NCBI GenBank assembly: GCA_964440655.1
Contig: CAYTTA010000039.1
Location: forward strand, 1-24,079
Direction: 5' to 3'
From: CAYTTA01 sp964440655
GTDB taxonomy: Bacteria; Bacteroidota; Rhodothermia; Balneolales; Balneolaceae
Length of the DNA stretch: 24,079 bases
Shown: positions 23,124 to 24,079 of the stretch, in pieces
How positions within the stretch are numbered: the stretch's first letter is position 1
Layout of the letters: every line of letters starts with the position of its first letter
The notes under the pieces: model-generated
Database searches by the model: none
What the model was told of the DNA's origin: nothing
Seen by the model: the letters and a program-made list of their open reading frames with translations, nothing else
Made by a program: the position numbers and the translations under genes

Positions 23124-24079
23124 TTACCGGGGAAGTATCGGGTGTGGTACCAGCGGGAACTCGCCGGTCAGGGTCTTCAGGAACGCCACCAGCTGATCCA
23201 CTTCCTCATCGGTGAAATCCCGGTTCAGCTGACTGTAGCCCATGATCCGGACAGCTTCTTCCAGCGTTTCAGCCGAACCGTCATGGAAATAGGGATAGGT
23301 GAGTTCGACGTTCCGCAGAGGGGCCACCCGGAAAACGTACCTGTCCGCTTCCCGGCCGGTGACCTGAAATCTGCCCAGATCGGGGCCCTCTCTCTCTGCG
23401 GCATGAGTAAACGGCATGAAGGTGCGTCCGCCCAGAAGAGGTCCGTTGTGACAGGTGATGCAGCCGGCTTCCTGAAAAAGGGCAAGACCGGCGATCTCCT
23501 GTTCGGTCAGGATGTCGGTGTTCCCTGCCAGGTAGTGGTCAAACGGGGATCCATGGGTGATCAGGGTGCGTTCGAAGGTTGCGATGGCCTTCACCACATT
23601 GTCAAAAGTGAGCGGATCCTCCTCATCGGGGAATGCCTCTTCGAAATAGGGGAGGTACCCGGTTGCTTCAAGCCGCTCGACAACCTCTTCCGGGGTCATG
23701 TCCATCTCGACGTGCGCCTGGATGGGGCCCATCGCCTGCTCTTCCAGGGTTTCTGCACGTCCATCCAGGAACTGTGCACTCAGAAATGCGGCGTTGAATA
23801 CCGTTGGGGTGTTCCGTGGCCCCAGACGGCCCATCTCTCCAATGGCCACATCGCGGTGATCCACTCCGGCCGCTCCCACCACGTGGCAGGTGTTGCAGGA
23901 GATGATCCCGGACCGGGAGAGTTTCGGCTCAAAGAAAAGCATATGCCCCAGTTCGATCTTCTCCTCGGTAATGGGGTTGTCTTCCGGTGCGGGTGCTTCG
24001 GGCGGGAGAGGTTCAAACAGGGATGACGCCAGAATAGAGTCTTCTTCCGGCTCCGATTCACAGCTGGAAAGAAGAAGAA
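23124..24079 (-). CDS. Di-heme cytochrome c peroxidase lipoprotein (5' partial)
   Basis: The open frame runs to the window edge, and about 317 residues are visible. It begins with LLLSSC, a lipobox, so the real start lies just outside the window; the ATG at 23942 is internal. It belongs to the CcpA/MauG di-heme family. The first c-heme site is CNTCH, preceded by LFFEPKLSRSGIISC. The second is CITCH, preceded by GLALFQEAG. Conserved GPRNTPTVFNAAF and LRNVELTYPYFHDGS segments are present. The enzyme reduces hydrogen peroxide in the periplasm with electrons from small cytochromes. An acidic, Pro-rich linker follows the lipid site. Confidence 0.93.
   Translation of the reverse strand, partial: LLLSSCESEPEEDSILASSLFEPLPPEAPAPEDNPITEEKIELGHMLFFEPKLSRSGIISCNTCHVVGAAGVDHRDVAIGEMGRLGPRNTPTVFNAAFLSAQFLDGRAETLEEQAMGPIQAHVEMDMTPEEVVERLEATGYLPYFEEAFPDEEDPLTFDNVVKAIATFERTLITHGSPFDHYLAGNTDILTEQEIAGLALFQEAGCITCHNGPLLGGRTFMPFTHAAEREGPDLGRFQVTGREADRYVFRVAPLRNVELTYPYFHDGSAETLEEAVRIMGYSQLNRDFTDEEVDQLVAFLKTLTGEFPLVPHPILPR

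Noticed and set aside
23043..24026. 327-codon plus-strand open frame at the right end
   Set aside because: It is antisense to the di-heme peroxidase with its two CxxCH sites and overlaps the terminator hairpin.

Overview
The window comes from a bacterial chromosome. The backbone is a tuf - tRNA-Trp - secE - nusG - rplK - rplA - rplJ - rplL - rpoB - rpoC run. The rest is a set of mostly minus-strand envelope and metabolic genes. The PadR plus PspC pair, the many lipoproteins with short signal peptides, the form of RpoB and RpoC, and the moderately high GC content suggest the Bacteroidota/Rhodothermota/Balneolota lineage. This is inference from gene form and context, not a phylogenetic placement.

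Positions 1-11760, plus strand: the end of EF-Tu, tRNA-Trp (CCA), the SecE translocase subunit, the elongation factor NusG, ribosomal proteins L11, L1, L10 and L7/L12, and the beta and beta' subunits of RNA polymerase. Several RNA hairpins punctuate this block. One sits between tuf and the tRNA. One with a T-run lies between the tRNA and secE. Two lie in the rplL-rpoB spacer. A clear intrinsic terminator follows rpoC. Both rpoB and rpoC appear to start with TTG placed behind good Shine-Dalgarno sequences.

Positions 11761-13210: a gene-poor stretch with 10-bp direct repeats, a small minus-strand YtxH-like membrane protein, and a plus-strand short-form transaldolase.

Positions 13211-18911, all minus strand: an RlpA-like lytic transglycosylase lipoprotein with a SPOR domain, a lipoprotein amidohydrolase with a good predicted promoter, methionine-R-sulfoxide reductase B, nicotinate phosphoribosyltransferase (NAD salvage), and a CaCA-family sodium/calcium exchanger. 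The exchanger diverges from a plus-strand cupin lipoprotein at 19040. The divergent spacer carries two perfect copies of a 12-bp palindrome and a third core site, all in helical phase.

Positions 19638-24079, minus strand: a YbdG-like mechanosensitive channel, a PadR regulator with a PspC-domain membrane protein (a two-gene operon with a likely autoregulatory operator over its promoter), and a di-heme cytochrome c peroxidase lipoprotein whose 5' end lies outside the window and whose 3' end has a long terminator hairpin.

Most genes are well-known families. I did not find a convincing undescribed multi-gene system. The best leads are regulatory: the in-phase palindromes at 18916-18990, the PadR dyad at 22955-22977, the paired hairpins before rpoB, and an apparently shortened C-terminal domain in the PspC protein.
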